A stretch of DNA of 64,000 nucleotides from Corynebacterium pseudotuberculosis (GTDB lineage: Bacteria > Actinomycetota > Actinomycetes > Mycobacteriales > Mycobacteriaceae), in contig NZ_CP021251.1 of NCBI RefSeq assembly GCF_002155265.1, forward strand, positions 1,860,001-1,924,000, given 5' to 3'. The notes beneath the pieces are model-generated. The model was given only the letters and a program-made list of their open reading frames with translations, was not told the DNA's origin and did no database searches. Position 1 is the stretch's first letter; each line of letters starts with the position of its first letter. Of this stretch, positions 8,269 through 18,444 are shown piece after piece. Made by a program: the position numbers and the translations under genes.

Positions 8269-10383
8269 TTATGTTTTATCCAGATAGTCCTGCGAGTGGT
8301 CGTCGATGTCGCTCACCAGGGATCTGGCGATGTTTGGGTTTTGTTGAACTATGGCGGCGGCATCGTCGTTAGCTCGTTGGATCAATGCTTTGTCTTGGAT
8401 AAAGCTAATTCGTTTTTGGGAGGCTCCCGATTGTTGAGTGCCTAGGATATCTCCTTCTTGCCGGTATTCAAGATCTATTTCTGCAAGGGCAAAGCCGTCT
8501 GCGGTGGCAGCAACTTTTTGGATACGTTGGCGGGCGGGAGTATCGGGTTCTGCTGTGGTGTGGAGGAAGCAAATAGATTCTTTGCCTCCGCGTCCAACGC
8601 GTCCTCGTAATTGGTGTAGTTGGGAGACTCCGAAATTCTCGGCTTCTCTAATCAGCATGATCGTGGCGTTGGGTACATCTATGCCGACTTCTATCACGGT
8701 TGTGGCTACAAGGACATCGATCGTTCCTGTGGCAAAGGCCGCCATTATGGTTTCTTTATCATCGGGGTGCATGCTTCCATGAAGCATCTCTACTCTAAGG
8801 TCGCTGAAGATCCCGTGTTGTAAGGATGCAGTGGTTTCTTCTACCCCGCCGTTGTTTTTCACCCGAGGGCATACAACATAAATCTGTTGGCCGCGTTCTA
8901 CTTCTTCTCTGATGCGTTTCCACATGCGCTCGCTCCAGGTGGGGTTATCGGAGCTGATAACAAAAGTTTTGATCGGCCGGCGTCCTCCGGGGAGTTGGCG
9001 GAGTGTGGAAACGCTAAGATCCCCGAATGCTGTCATTGCAATTGTTCTTGGTATAGGTGTGGCCGTCATGACGAGCAGGTGCGGGGTAAGTTCTGAGTTT
9101 CCTTTGGCTCTTAAGTAATCACGCTGCTCTACTCCAAATCGGTGTTGTTCATCGACCACGCAGAGGCCGAGGTCATAAAAGTTCACGGTGTCTTGGATAA
9201 GTGCGTGGGTTCCAATGATTATGTCGGCATCTCCAGACATGATGTCTAGGAGGGCTTTTTTGCGTTCAGCTGTAGATAGCGAGCCAGTGAGCAATACGAC
9301 GGTGAGTTGGATGTTTGCAGCAGCAAGAGTTGCTCGGATGCTGTGTGCGTGTTGAGTAGCAAGGACTTCAGTGGGCGCGAGGAGAGCGCATTGTTTGTGG
9401 GCGTCAACAGCCTGAAGCATCGCGATAAGGGAGACTATGGTTTTCCCTGATCCGACTTCTCCTTGTAATAGACGCGACATAGGGGTGTTTTTCCCTAGGT
9501 CTTCTTCGATCTCCTGAGCTACTTGCTGTTGGCCTTCTGTGAGTTGAAACGGCAAGGCTTTGAGTAACGTGGCGCGGAGACCTGTCTGTGAGGCGGGCAT
9601 AGGAAATGCTTGACGACGCTTCATGTCCGCGCGTCGCAACGCCATCACTAAAGCTATGCTGAGTGCTTCGTTGTATTTCAGCCTATTAATGTATGGTTCG
9701 GCTCTTTCACAATCTGTCTCATGAGCCCCTCTTATCGCTTGATCGAGCGTGGGCATGTCATCTGGTTTAAAGTTTCCCAGTGGATCCACGATAGGAGGAG
9801 TTTTACTCAAAATCTCATGTATCGCCCCTAGTATCCGCCACGTGGGCATTGCTTTTTTGGCTGGATATACCGGTATGTATGCGAGCGAGTTGATGATATG
9901 GGTGACGTGATCAAACTCTCCTGTTGTAGATAGTGCTTGCAGGCCGCCTGAACTACGAGTCTTTGTGCCGGGGTCAGGGAAAAGAAAAAAGTCTGGATGC
10001 TGTAGCTGCGATTTTTCGCGGAAAAATTTAAGTTTTCCGGTGAACATTCCGCGTGCGCCTTTGACAAGGACTTTAGAGAGCCAGTTGGCTCGGAAGAATG
10101 TTGCGGTAGTGGTAACTGCGCCATCAGAGATTTCGACGGTGTAGATGAGGTTTCCGTTACGATCTCTTCGCTCTGAGGTAGAGACAATATCACCTATACA
10201 CGTAATGATGTCGCCTTCTTGTGCATGCCCTGCGCTCAAGCCTGCCCCGTGTGCGGCATAGGCCCGGGGCAGATGCATGAGAAGGTCTTCAGCGCGGCGA
10301 TATCCAAAGTGTCTAGCAAAAGCTTTGGCTTCTTTTTCAGGCAAGAGTTGCGTTAAAGGTCGCGTATCGTGCCACCCCAGCAT
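8269..10383 (-). CDS. recG: ATP-dependent DNA helicase RecG
   Basis: Superfamily 2 helicase that remodels stalled forks and branched DNA. 704 residues, normal length. An N-terminal wedge/OB domain (to about residue 200) is followed by Walker A GEVGSGKT, the DEQHRFG box, TATPIPRT and the C-terminal QLRGRVGRGG motif VI. Its ATG lies three bases after the DAK2-gene stop, which indicates one transcription unit with ung and the DAK2 gene. Confidence 0.95.
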   Translation of the reverse strand: MLGWHDTRPLTQLLPEKEAKAFARHFGYRRAEDLLMHLPRAYAAHGAGLSAGHAQEGDIITCIGDIVSTSERRDRNGNLIYTVEISDGAVTTTATFFRANWLSKVLVKGARGMFTGKLKFFREKSQLQHPDFFLFPDPGTKTRSSGGLQALSTTGEFDHVTHIINSLAYIPVYPAKKAMPTWRILGAIHEILSKTPPIVDPLGNFKPDDMPTLDQAIRGAHETDCERAEPYINRLKYNEALSIALVMALRRADMKRRQAFPMPASQTGLRATLLKALPFQLTEGQQQVAQEIEEDLGKNTPMSRLLQGEVGSGKTIVSLIAMLQAVDAHKQCALLAPTEVLATQHAHSIRATLAAANIQLTVVLLTGSLSTAERKKALLDIMSGDADIIIGTHALIQDTVNFYDLGLCVVDEQHRFGVEQRDYLRAKGNSELTPHLLVMTATPIPRTIAMTAFGDLSVSTLRQLPGGRRPIKTFVISSDNPTWSERMWKRIREEVERGQQIYVVCPRVKNNGGVEETTASLQHGIFSDLRVEMLHGSMHPDDKETIMAAFATGTIDVLVATTVIEVGIDVPNATIMLIREAENFGVSQLHQLRGRVGRGGKESICFLHTTAEPDTPARQRIQKVAATADGFALAEIDLEYRQEGDILGTQQSGASQKRISFIQDKALIQRANDDAAAIVQQNPNIARSLVSDIDDHSQDYLDKT

Positions 10384-10386
10384 GGG

Positions 10387-12102
10387 TTACTCCACCCCAA
10401 TTTCTACAAGGCTATCCACGTGGTCGGCCAGATAGATAGTGAGGTCAAGTTCGGAGTTCGGCGGCAACATTGCGGCTACCGTGGATTGATTAAAACCGAG
10501 CGAGTTTAAAGCTATGATCGTGACGCGCTCTCCGCCGCCGTCAAGCATTTTCCGCAAGGCTTGCTGAACGCACGCATAAATATCTTCGTTTACTGCAATC
10601 GTTTCAGATCCCATTGTGGCAGCGTAATCGCCTTTGGCGCAGGCGCCCACGGCGGTCAAGGCAGCTTGTGAGGTTGCATTGATTTTAGCCGTACGCATTC
10701 CGGTAATGGCTTCGGCCATGGCATATGTGTCTACGGCGAGAGCCTGGTTGGAATCGTGCATTGATAGTGCCGCTAGTCCGCGTACTAGGCTGCCTGTGGG
10801 CAAGATAGTGATCGATTGCTTGAATGATCGCGTTGAACGCTCTACCGATGCCATCTCGCCTCTGGTGAGCATGCCGTTAGGCAACAAAATTACTTCGGTC
10901 GCTCCGCTTTCATGCGAGCGGGAAATGAGCTCGTTGACTATTGCCACCCCATCCGTCAAAGGGGTGGGCTCCTGTCCTAGATCTGTCGAACCAACGATAG
11001 CAAACTGCTTGCCTTTTCGAACCACCACGAGGGCACCAGCTGCGCTATAGAGCTGTGCAAGTGTTCCTTCCGGGGCAAGAGCTAGCACGATTCGGGTGGG
11101 GTGATCGACACTCCCAAGGGACGGCAGCACCTCAATTCGAAGGTCACTGACTCTCCCCATGGCGTATGCCTGCTCGATGACGCGGCCTGCATCGCATGTA
11201 TGAATATGAATTGTCCCAGCTTTTTTGCCAATTCCAGCGATCACCAGGCTGTCGCCTAGTGGAAAGAGCTCACCACGTAGTGCATCAAGATCAGCGTCCT
11301 CAATGTAGAACATCACTTCCAGGAAAGCCTCTTGCTCATGCTGGGGAAAACTATGAAAGTGAGGTCTGCGAGAAAGTTCTGTCGGACTAGGACAAGCGTG
11401 GTCTGCGATAGGTCCCTGGGCGCTCTCCCCTTGGTGAGCTAGATTCATGGGGTCTGTTAGAACGGCATCAACAAGGGCGTCCAAAAGGATTACTAGCCCC
11501 TGACCTCCGGCATCGACTACCCCGGCTTCTCTTAGAACGGTGAGTTGTGAGGGAGTATTGTGCAGGGCGACCCGGGCAGCTTCCGCGGCTACTGTGACTA
11601 CTTCATAGAGGTTGTCAGTGTCGCAGGATCGAGCAGAAAACGCGGCTGCACGCAGCACAGTGATCACTGTGCCTTCAACGGGGTCAGTGATCGCTGCAGC
11701 CACAAAGTCAAGCGCATTGAGAAGTGATTTTTGAACACAGGCCGCATTGATTACGCCTGAATTTGCTGCCTGTGCGATACCACGCAGCACTTGGCTTAAG
11801 ACAACGCCAGAATTTCCGCGCGCTCCGCGAACAGCACCGGAAGCCAACGCTGTAGCAACGTCGGAAGCACTAAGTTCTTGTGACTCGGCGTTCGGGGTCT
11901 CTGCGCTAGCTTGGGCTATGAACTGATGGACGGCTTCTACAGCAGCGTGCATAGTATGCGCCATATTTGAGCCGGTGTCTGCATCTGGTACCGGAAACAC
12001 ATTCAGGCTGTTAATCTCGACCCGGCGCGCGGCGAGCTCATCTGTTGCGCATTCTGCCCAGTGTAAGAGGCTGCGCCCACTAAGAAACGTGATGTCCGGC
12101 AT
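10387..12102 (-). CDS. DAK2/DhaL domain protein (FakA-like)
   Basis: A 571-residue protein with an N-terminal DhaL-type nucleotide-binding domain (DADTGSNMAHTM, then GARGNSGVVLSQVLRG) and a C-terminal DegV-associated half. FakA proteins phosphorylate fatty acids bound to a DegV partner; that activity is inferred from the family. The open frame extends upstream to a TTG overlapping ung, but ATG 12102 matches the family start and leaves an 11-base gap after ung. The order ung, DAK2, recG is typical of actinobacteria. Confidence 0.88.
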   Translation of the reverse strand: MPDITFLSGRSLLHWAECATDELAARRVEINSLNVFPVPDADTGSNMAHTMHAAVEAVHQFIAQASAETPNAESQELSASDVATALASGAVRGARGNSGVVLSQVLRGIAQAANSGVINAACVQKSLLNALDFVAAAITDPVEGTVITVLRAAAFSARSCDTDNLYEVVTVAAEAARVALHNTPSQLTVLREAGVVDAGGQGLVILLDALVDAVLTDPMNLAHQGESAQGPIADHACPSPTELSRRPHFHSFPQHEQEAFLEVMFYIEDADLDALRGELFPLGDSLVIAGIGKKAGTIHIHTCDAGRVIEQAYAMGRVSDLRIEVLPSLGSVDHPTRIVLALAPEGTLAQLYSAAGALVVVRKGKQFAIVGSTDLGQEPTPLTDGVAIVNELISRSHESGATEVILLPNGMLTRGEMASVERSTRSFKQSITILPTGSLVRGLAALSMHDSNQALAVDTYAMAEAITGMRTAKINATSQAALTAVGACAKGDYAATMGSETIAVNEDIYACVQQALRKMLDGGGERVTIIALNSLGFNQSTVAAMLPPNSELDLTIYLADHVDSLVEIGVE

Positions 12103-12113
12103 AGTAGGAAAGT

Positions 12114-12833
12114 TTACAAGCGCCAATCGATGCCAGAGACTCCGAGGTCTTGGAGCAAACTGTTTGTCCTGCTAAATGGACGGGAACCAAAGAATCCTCT
12201 CGAGGCAGATAGCGGTGATGGGTGTGGAGACATAATGCAGGGGGTATTTCCCAGGAATGCTTTGGTTGCTTGTGCATCTCGGCCCCATAGGATGGCGACT
12301 AAAGGGGTGTTTCTTGCGGCGAGGGCTCTGATGGCCACCTCAGTAACTTCTTCCCAACCGCGTCCTCGGTGAGAGCCTGCTTTACCCGGTTGAACGCTAA
12401 GTACCCGGTTAAATAGTGCAACTCCTTGACGTGACCAGGGGGTAAGGTCGCCATCAGTTGGAGCCGGGATACCTAGGTCTTGCGATAGCTCTTTAAAAAT
12501 ATTGCTGAGGCTCCTGGGCAACGGACGAACCCCGGGCTGAGTGGAAAAGGACAGTCCCATCGCGTGACCTGGGGTGGGATATGGGTCTTGGCCGACAATG
12601 AGAACTTTGACCTCATCAAAGGGATAGCTAAAAGCACGTAGCACGTCCGAGCCTGCGGGCAAGTAACCCCTGCCTGTTCTTATTTCCTCTCGGAGAAAAT
12701 CTCCCATGGCGTGGATGCGTTCTTCTACCGGGGCCAACGGTTCTATCCACGATGGATGGACTGGTAAAGGTTGCTGATGGCGCGGGGAGGAAGAATTGTG
12801 TGCTGCACCGTTGTTCGATGCTGTGTTGCTCAT
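12114..12833 (-). CDS. ung: Uracil-DNA glycosylase
   Basis: Removes uracil from DNA at the start of base excision repair. 239 residues. Family 1 motifs are complete: [17 protein letters not shown] with the catalytic Asp, and the DNA-intercalating [18 protein letters not shown]. The N-terminal 25 residues are Asn/Ser/His-rich and not conserved. Upstream lies thiL with a 78-base gap. Confidence 0.95.
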   Translation of the reverse strand: MSNTASNNGAAHNSSSPRHQQPLPVHPSWIEPLAPVEERIHAMGDFLREEIRTGRGYLPAGSDVLRAFSYPFDEVKVLIVGQDPYPTPGHAMGLSFSTQPGVRPLPRSLSNIFKELSQDLGIPAPTDGDLTPWSRQGVALFNRVLSVQPGKAGSHRGRGWEEVTEVAIRALAARNTPLVAILWGRDAQATKAFLGNTPCIMSPHPSPLSASRGFFGSRPFSRTNSLLQDLGVSGIDWRL

Positions 12834-12911
12834 CTTTGTTCCTAATAGTTATTTGGTGTGCACTAACGAGTTTTCAGTCGAGTTTTCGATGATGATTAAA
12901 ATTTATAGGGT

Positions 12912-13892
12912 TTAAAAACTAACCCAGCCGTCGTCATAAGCGGGAGACTTTCCGCCGACGAGCACCTGACCGTGGTCGTGTCCTACATGGAAAAGTCTTC
13001 TTCCTACGGACCCTATCGCCCGGAACCCTGTAGGCGGAGCACCAGCAGTGGTGCCCATAAGGGTGTGGTCTTCGCCTCCTCCTAGGACCCATTGCCAAGG
13101 GTCTGCGTCGAGAAGCTCTGCGGCTTCAAGCATCAACGGCGTTGGTGCAATCGCCTCCGGGTCCAGGTCCATGGACACACCGGATTTCCTAGCCATGTTT
13201 CTTAAATCCACGATGAGTCCATCTGAGTTGTCAGTCAAGGAGCTCACTCCTGCTGAACGAGCCACAAAGCCGCGACCTTCCGGAACAATGGTCGCGCAGT
13301 GAGCGGTTACCAGTGGCAGGAATTTTTCCGGAATGTTTGTGCGTCCAAAGCGTTTAAGAAGCGCGTATCCGGCAGCAGACTCGCCGATCCCGCCCGATGC
13401 GATGAGTGTGTGTCCTGGCCGTGCACGGTCGAGGGAAAGCTCTGGGAGTGATCCTCCTAGTTGTCCCACAGCAGTCACTGCAATCACGATAGCTTCACCG
13501 TCGGTGATATCTCCCCCCACAAGCTCTGCGGAATAGTCTTTTACGCGAGAAGAAATGCCGCGGGCAAGCTCAGATACAAAATTAAGGCGAGTGTACGCCG
13601 GTGCTGAAATCGCTAAAAGAGCTGCTACTGGTCGCGCTCCCATTGCCTCGATATCAGCAAAGTTTTGGGTAATTGCTTTGCGACCTATCTCTGCCGGCGT
13701 AGACCAGTCGAGGCGGAAATGACGGTCCTGAACCAGCATGTCTGTGGTCACTACTGCCCGGGAATTCGCGGAAGCATGACCAAGTACTGCGGCATCGTCG
13801 CCGTTACGGGAGCTGGGGGCGTGTGCAACGATAACGTTGATCGCGGCGCGCTCTCCTACCTCTGCAAGCGTCGGATTCAGATGTTCTTTCAC
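12912..13892 (-). CDS. thiL: Thiamine-monophosphate kinase
   Basis: Converts thiamine phosphate to the active cofactor thiamine diphosphate. 326 residues, normal length. NGDDAAVL and the GGDITDGEAIVIAVTAVG segments carry the metal-binding Asp residues of the PurM-like fold, and GGGEDHTLMGT lies near the C-terminus. It is divergent from the DUF3515 gene with a 117-base spacer. Confidence 0.93.
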   Translation of the reverse strand: MKEHLNPTLAEVGERAAINVIVAHAPSSRNGDDAAVLGHASANSRAVVTTDMLVQDRHFRLDWSTPAEIGRKAITQNFADIEAMGARPVAALLAISAPAYTRLNFVSELARGISSRVKDYSAELVGGDITDGEAIVIAVTAVGQLGGSLPELSLDRARPGHTLIASGGIGESAAGYALLKRFGRTNIPEKFLPLVTAHCATIVPEGRGFVARSAGVSSLTDNSDGLIVDLRNMARKSGVSMDLDPEAIAPTPLMLEAAELLDADPWQWVLGGGEDHTLMGTTAGAPPTGFRAIGSVGRRLFHVGHDHGQVLVGGKSPAYDDGWVSF

Positions 13893-13995
13893 TATATATT
13901 CTCCTCCGTCGCGTATTTTATGCTCTTATATTCACAGTTTGCAGCAGTACACGATGCAATCGGCGGTGCGACCCGATCTTATTCATCGCGGAAAC

Positions 13996-14001
13996 TATGA
14001 T
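13996..14001 (+). promoter_or_regulatory. -10 box of a leaderless promoter for the DUF3515 gene
   Basis: TATGAT is separated from the ATG at 14010 by eight bases, so transcription should begin at the start codon. No ribosome site is visible. Confidence 0.5.
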
Positions 14002-14009
14002 TATTCCTT

Positions 14010-14978
14010 ATGCAGAATGAAGCTTCTTTCAAACGAGGGCCCATCGCACTCGCGTTGGCATTAGCCATTGTATTGGTCGTGGGGGTACTTGGAGGAGCAA
14101 AACTAGTTTACGAGCAGGTAGCTCACCGACCCGTAGCAATGACCTCTGCGAATTCCCCTGAGGCCGAAAGCCCTGAATGCGCGTCTCTTCTGGATAAGCT
14201 TCCTAACAAAGTTTTGGGGCATCAACGTGCCGAGCTCGCTGATCCCGCGCCCGCTGGTGCCGCAGCATGGCAATCAGACTCCACTCACCGAGTGACGTTG
14301 CGGTGCGGGGTCAACCTTCCGCTTCAGTACACACAGCTTTCAGAGCTTTCGCGTGTCGACGAAACATCGTGGCTGGAAGTCAGAGATACCACGCCTGGAT
14401 CCACGTTTCGCACATGGTACGCGGTAGATCGTTTCCCCATAGTCGCGCTCACAGCAGATGACGCTGGCCTGGGAAAAGCAGCTTCTCCTGTCGCAGAGCT
14501 CTCTACGGCAGTTGCTTCTTTACAGAGGAAAGAGACGCAACCGCATCCGCTCCCGCTTCAGTCTTTGCGGGAAGATGCTAATCCTCACAAAAACGCTCAC
14601 TCGAGTCGTTGTACGGAGTTAATTTCCGATTTGCCGGAACATATTGGGGAATCTCCGCAATATTCTCGCCGTAGTGTCTCAGGGCTTCCGGACGGCTCAG
14701 CTGTCTGGAGCGTACAGGGTTATGAACCAATTATGGTGCGCTGCGGCGTTGCCTTCCCCTCCGCATATGAGGCTGGAGCACAAATCCAACAAATAGATTC
14801 CGTAGCGTGGTTTGAAGACACGACTTTAGGAAACGGAACCACGGCATCAACATGGTACGCACTCGGCCGTGAGATTGTTGTAGCAGTCAGCGTTCCACAG
14901 AACTCTGGCAATGCAGCACTCGTGGAAATGACAAAAATCATAGAAAAACACACGGCAGAGTCGCCTGTCGTACGGTAG
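14010..14978 (+). CDS. Secreted/anchored protein with two tandem DUF3515 domains
   Basis: A 322-residue protein with one N-terminal hydrophobic anchor (about residues 12-35). The rest is two copies of the same domain, from about residue 55 and about 199. Shared anchors in both are C..LL/LI..LP, an AAW or AVW, VTLRCGV versus IMVRCGV, TSWLE versus VAWFE, and TWYA. DUF3515 proteins sit between ddl and thiL in mycobacteria and related genera, usually with one domain; function unknown. The location next to ddl agrees. The four conserved Cys (one pair per half) could form disulfides outside the membrane. Confidence 0.82.
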   Translation: MQNEASFKRGPIALALALAIVLVVGVLGGAKLVYEQVAHRPVAMTSANSPEAESPECASLLDKLPNKVLGHQRAELADPAPAGAAAWQSDSTHRVTLRCGVNLPLQYTQLSELSRVDETSWLEVRDTTPGSTFRTWYAVDRFPIVALTADDAGLGKAASPVAELSTAVASLQRKETQPHPLPLQSLREDANPHKNAHSSRCTELISDLPEHIGESPQYSRRSVSGLPDGSAVWSVQGYEPIMVRCGVAFPSAYEAGAQIQQIDSVAWFEDTTLGNGTTASTWYALGREIVVAVSVPQNSGNAALVEMTKIIEKHTAESPVVR

Positions 14979-14989
14979 CCATGTCATAC

Positions 14990-15028
14990 AAAGAGCTAGG
15001 TAACAAAAGTCTTGCTACCTAGCTCTTT
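14990..15028. terminator. Bidirectional hairpin between the DUF3515 gene and ddl
   Basis: A perfect 13-bp inverted repeat AAAGAGCTAGGTA / TACCTAGCTCTTT (14990-15002 and 15016-15028) lies between two convergent genes. The arms themselves end in short A/T runs on both strands. Confidence 0.75.
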
Positions 15029-15050
15029 GGTTAATGATCAGGCTATTGTC

Positions 15051-16133
15051 TTACTGCGCAAGGGCCTGGTCTATCAGATGAGAAAGCAGCTCTGCGTAGC
15101 CAATTCCAGTAGCCTCAAATACCTGCGGGTACATGGAAATCGGGGTAAAGCCTGGCAACGTATTTACCTCATTGAGAACTGGCCCCTGATCGGTGACAAA
15201 GAAGTCCACACGTGACAGCCCTCGACAGTTAAGGGCCTGGAAAGCTTCCAGTGACAGCGATTGGATGAGCGCAATTGTTTGCTGGTCAAAGGGCGCTGGG
15301 ATGGTGGCTGTGACTATATTGTCCAGGTATTTGGTATCAAACCCATAAAAGCCTTCTTCGCCTTCATCGACGTCTTCTAGCTGTGCGGGAACTGAGGCGA
15401 TCAGGGAGCCGTCGGCACGCTCCAGCACGCCGCACTCTACTTCCACGCCTTTGATCTCTGCTTCAACGATCACTTTGGTGTCATGCTCTCGAGCTAGAGT
15501 AAGCGCAGCATCGAAGTCGTCCCATTCAATTACTCGAGAAATTCCGATGGATGATCCGCCTCGTGCGGGCTTGACAAAAACGGGGAGGCCGAGCATCTGT
15601 TTATCCGATTCTGTCAGAGTTTCATCTCCACGAAGAATCACTTCTTTGCCCACAGGCAGGCCTTCAGCAGCGAGAAGTTTCTTGGTGTACTCCTTGTCCA
15701 TGCCGCATGCGGAGCTCAGGACGCCGGTGCCTACATAGGGGATGCCAGAAAGCTCGAACATTCCCTGGATCGTTCCATCCTCACCGAATCGCCCATGCAG
15801 AGCCGGGAAAATCACATCAGCCTGCGCGTAGAGCGTTCCGTCTTCATATCTAAACTCACCGGCAGAACGAGGGTTGACAGAAAGCTTGACTTCACGGACA
15901 AACTCCACCTCTGGCATAACGCGGTCCACAGTCCGCAACTTGGTGGCGTCGCTTTCTCCCACGGTCCATACCCCATCACGGGTGATACCGACGGGAAATA
16001 CCTCGTATTTTTGGGGGTCGAGATGAGACATAATCGCTCCGGCAGAAACGCAAGAAACGGAATGCTCTGAGCTTTGGCCACCATAAACTACGGCAACCCT
16101 GACACGGGGGTTTGGGGAAGGTTTCTGAGTCAC
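15051..16133 (-). CDS. ddl: D-alanine--D-alanine ligase
   Basis: Makes D-Ala-D-Ala for peptidoglycan in the cytoplasm. About 360 residues with the ATP-grasp fold. VVYGGQSSEHSVSC is the N-terminal signature; LHGRFGEDGTIQG and the C-terminal VLNEVNTLPGFTPISMYP carry metal and substrate residues. Start set at GTG 16133, which has AAGG at a good distance; a TTG three codons upstream is too close to it. It follows gpsA on the same strand (gap 37 bases). Confidence 0.95.
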   Translation of the reverse strand: MTQKPSPNPRVRVAVVYGGQSSEHSVSCVSAGAIMSHLDPQKYEVFPVGITRDGVWTVGESDATKLRTVDRVMPEVEFVREVKLSVNPRSAGEFRYEDGTLYAQADVIFPALHGRFGEDGTIQGMFELSGIPYVGTGVLSSACGMDKEYTKKLLAAEGLPVGKEVILRGDETLTESDKQMLGLPVFVKPARGGSSIGISRVIEWDDFDAALTLAREHDTKVIVEAEIKGVEVECGVLERADGSLIASVPAQLEDVDEGEEGFYGFDTKYLDNIVTATIPAPFDQQTIALIQSLSLEAFQALNCRGLSRVDFFVTDQGPVLNEVNTLPGFTPISMYPQVFEATGIGYAELLSHLIDQALAQ

Positions 16134-16170
16134 AACACACAACTTTACCTTGTGTGTTACTCGGTGTGTG

Positions 16171-17166
16171 CTACTCGGATTTCTTTGTTCGCCCCATCAA
16201 AGCCACCACCATCTCATGAACACTCGCTCCCATATGGCATACGCCATAAACAGCATGAGTAATAGGCATATCTACGCCGTGAATTTCTGCGAGTCGAGAA
16301 ATAGACATCGAGGAGATCACGCCTTCCGCCACCTGACCATTGGTAGCAGATTTTGCATCTTCTAAAGTCTTACCTTCACCCAGCCGTGCGCCGAAAGTAC
16401 GATTACGAGACAACGGCGAGGAGCACGTGGCCACAAGGTCTCCGAGCCCCGCAAGACCAGCGAATGTCCGGGGATCGGCTCCCATCGCAATGCCTAACCG
16501 AGTAATTTCTGCTAGTCCGCGAGTAATCACAGTAGCCACTGTGTTTTCTCCAAGGCCCCTCCCGGCGGCCATGCCGCATGCCAAAGCAATCACGTTTTTG
16601 CAGGCTCCACCAATTTCACAGCCAATTACGTCTGTGTTGGTGTACGGACGGAAGTACGGTGCGGAGAGCGCAGCTTGAACTTTTTGCGCGTTCGCCTCGT
16701 CTGTGCAGGCAATCACTGTCGCAGCTGGTTGTTCCTCAGCGATCTCGCGGGCTAGGTTTGGTCCAGAAAGAACGGCAATCCGTGATTCAGGAGCCCCAGC
16801 AACCTCAGCAATTACCTGGCTCATGCGCTCAAAGGTATCTTTTTCTATGCCTTTAGCCAGGCTCACAAGGATTGCTTCCTGTGGGATCGCGGCCGCCCAG
16901 TGCGACAAGTTCTCACGCAACGTCTGGCTAGGAACGCCCAGAACTACGATCTCAGAATCTTCGAGGGCGTGTATAGGGTCATCTGTGGCATACAAAGTTG
17001 TGGGAAGGGCTATGCCAGAAAGGTACCGGTTGTTGGTTTGCTGCTGATTAATCTCGGCTGCAACCTCAGAGCGCCGTGCCCAAAGCCGAACATCACAGCC
17101 GGCATCTGCAAAAACCTTTGCCAGGGTTGTTCCCCACGACCCAGCTCCCATTACCGCAACTTTCAC
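16171..17166 (-). CDS. gpsA: Glycerol-3-phosphate dehydrogenase [NAD(P)+]
   Basis: Reduces dihydroxyacetone phosphate to glycerol 3-phosphate for phospholipids. 331 residues from GTG 17166, which follows AGAGGAG at ideal spacing; the longer open frame upstream is not expected to be coding. The Rossmann [17 protein letters not shown] and the catalytic Lys segment [16 protein letters not shown] (here [14 protein letters not shown]) are present. Co-directional with ddl, as in other corynebacteria. Confidence 0.94.
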   Translation of the reverse strand: MKVAVMGAGSWGTTLAKVFADAGCDVRLWARRSEVAAEINQQQTNNRYLSGIALPTTLYATDDPIHALEDSEIVVLGVPSQTLRENLSHWAAAIPQEAILVSLAKGIEKDTFERMSQVIAEVAGAPESRIAVLSGPNLAREIAEEQPAATVIACTDEANAQKVQAALSAPYFRPYTNTDVIGCEIGGACKNVIALACGMAAGRGLGENTVATVITRGLAEITRLGIAMGADPRTFAGLAGLGDLVATCSSPLSRNRTFGARLGEGKTLEDAKSATNGQVAEGVISSMSISRLAEIHGVDMPITHAVYGVCHMGASVHEMVVALMGRTKKSE

Positions 17167-17434
17167 CGCATACTCCTCTGGTTGCACTATTGGATATTTC
17201 AGAGCTACCGCCGCGATGCGTACACTCTGTTTTACGTCACTCACGTCAATGTACATGGATATAGCAGCTTTGTTGCTTTCATCCTCTGGTTTTGTCTCCG
17301 TTCTACCCGAGAATTCCGAATACAAGCTGAATAAATAAAATGTTCATTGATACTTTATCAAGGATCTAGACTAGATAATTCTTCATTTTCCTCACCCAGT
17401 GCTATTTGCAACAGACTAAGGAAAGGCTGCAGCG

Positions 17435-18436
17435 ATGCATAAAAACAGTCACACTGAAATGACTAAAGACCGGCAACCTTCACTTGCCATCACAGGAAGA
17501 TTCCAAAGCATCGTGGCTGAGCCTGCGCAGGAATATAAGCGTTCTACGCTTGCGGCAGGGGCGGTCTTGTGGCGGGGAGACCATAAAGATCCCAATTCCA
17601 TCCAATACGCAGTGATTCACCGGCCGCATTACAACGACTGGTCCCTGGCCAAGGGAAAAGTGGATCCAGGGGAATCTCTGCCGGTCACTGCTGCCCGCGA
17701 GATTGTGGAGGAAACTGGATTCCGGGTGAGGCTAGGAAAGCTCCTAGGCAAGGTTACTTATCCGGTCAGCGACCGGACCAAAGTTGTCTACTACTGGACC
17801 GCCGAGGTACTTGACGGGACTTTTAATCCCAATAATGAGGTAGATGAGATCCGCTGGCTCGATTTTAATCAAGCTCGCGCGCTTCTGAGCTATGACGTGG
17901 ATAAAAACGTGTTGGATAAAGCTCGTAAGCGCTTTGAGCTTCCGGTTACTACTCGTATTTTATATGTTCGGCATGCGCGAGCTTTTCGACGCACCAACTG
18001 GGCGGGTAATGACAATCTGCGTCCCTTGGACAAAAAAGGACGCCGACAAGCCCAACTGCTCGCCCCTTTATTGGAGGCGTTTCACCCCACCACCATCTAT
18101 TCCGCTCTGCCGGATAGATGCCAACAGACTGCCACCCCGCTAGCCGAGGCCCTTGACCTTGATATTTTTGTAGACGCAAAGCTTGGCGACGAAGGCTGGC
18201 TAGCAGACATGACCGATTCCCAAGCAGCGTTTTCTCGGATTATCGATCAAGGTGGAGTGTCCGTGATCGTCGCCCAGGGGAAAGTCATCCCTGACACGAT
18301 CGCCTGGTTGTCAGCCTCTGGCAGTCTCCCGCTGGAAGACATACCAGCGAAGAAAGCCAGTGTCTGGGTTCTATCTTTTACCAACGGCGAGCTTACTGGA
18401 GCCGATTATCTTGCCAGCCCGCTTCCGGCAAAATAG
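17435..18436 (+). CDS. NUDIX hydrolase fused to a histidine phosphatase domain (MutT1-like)
   Basis: A 333-residue two-domain protein. Residues about 35-165 are a NUDIX domain with the box GKVDPGESLPVTAAREIVEE plus TGF. From about residue 172 a phosphoglycerate-mutase-like histidine phosphatase begins with LYVRHARAFRR, where RHA replaces the more usual RHG. Mycobacterial MutT1 has the same architecture and cleaves 8-oxo-dGTP and related nucleotides; that role is inferred. The start has AGGAAAGG nine bases upstream. It is divergent from gpsA and convergent with leuD. Confidence 0.88.
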   Translation: MHKNSHTEMTKDRQPSLAITGRFQSIVAEPAQEYKRSTLAAGAVLWRGDHKDPNSIQYAVIHRPHYNDWSLAKGKVDPGESLPVTAAREIVEETGFRVRLGKLLGKVTYPVSDRTKVVYYWTAEVLDGTFNPNNEVDEIRWLDFNQARALLSYDVDKNVLDKARKRFELPVTTRILYVRHARAFRRTNWAGNDNLRPLDKKGRRQAQLLAPLLEAFHPTTIYSALPDRCQQTATPLAEALDLDIFVDAKLGDEGWLADMTDSQAAFSRIIDQGGVSVIVAQGKVIPDTIAWLSASGSLPLEDIPAKKASVWVLSFTNGELTGADYLASPLPAK

Positions 18437-18444
18437 CACAGCAT

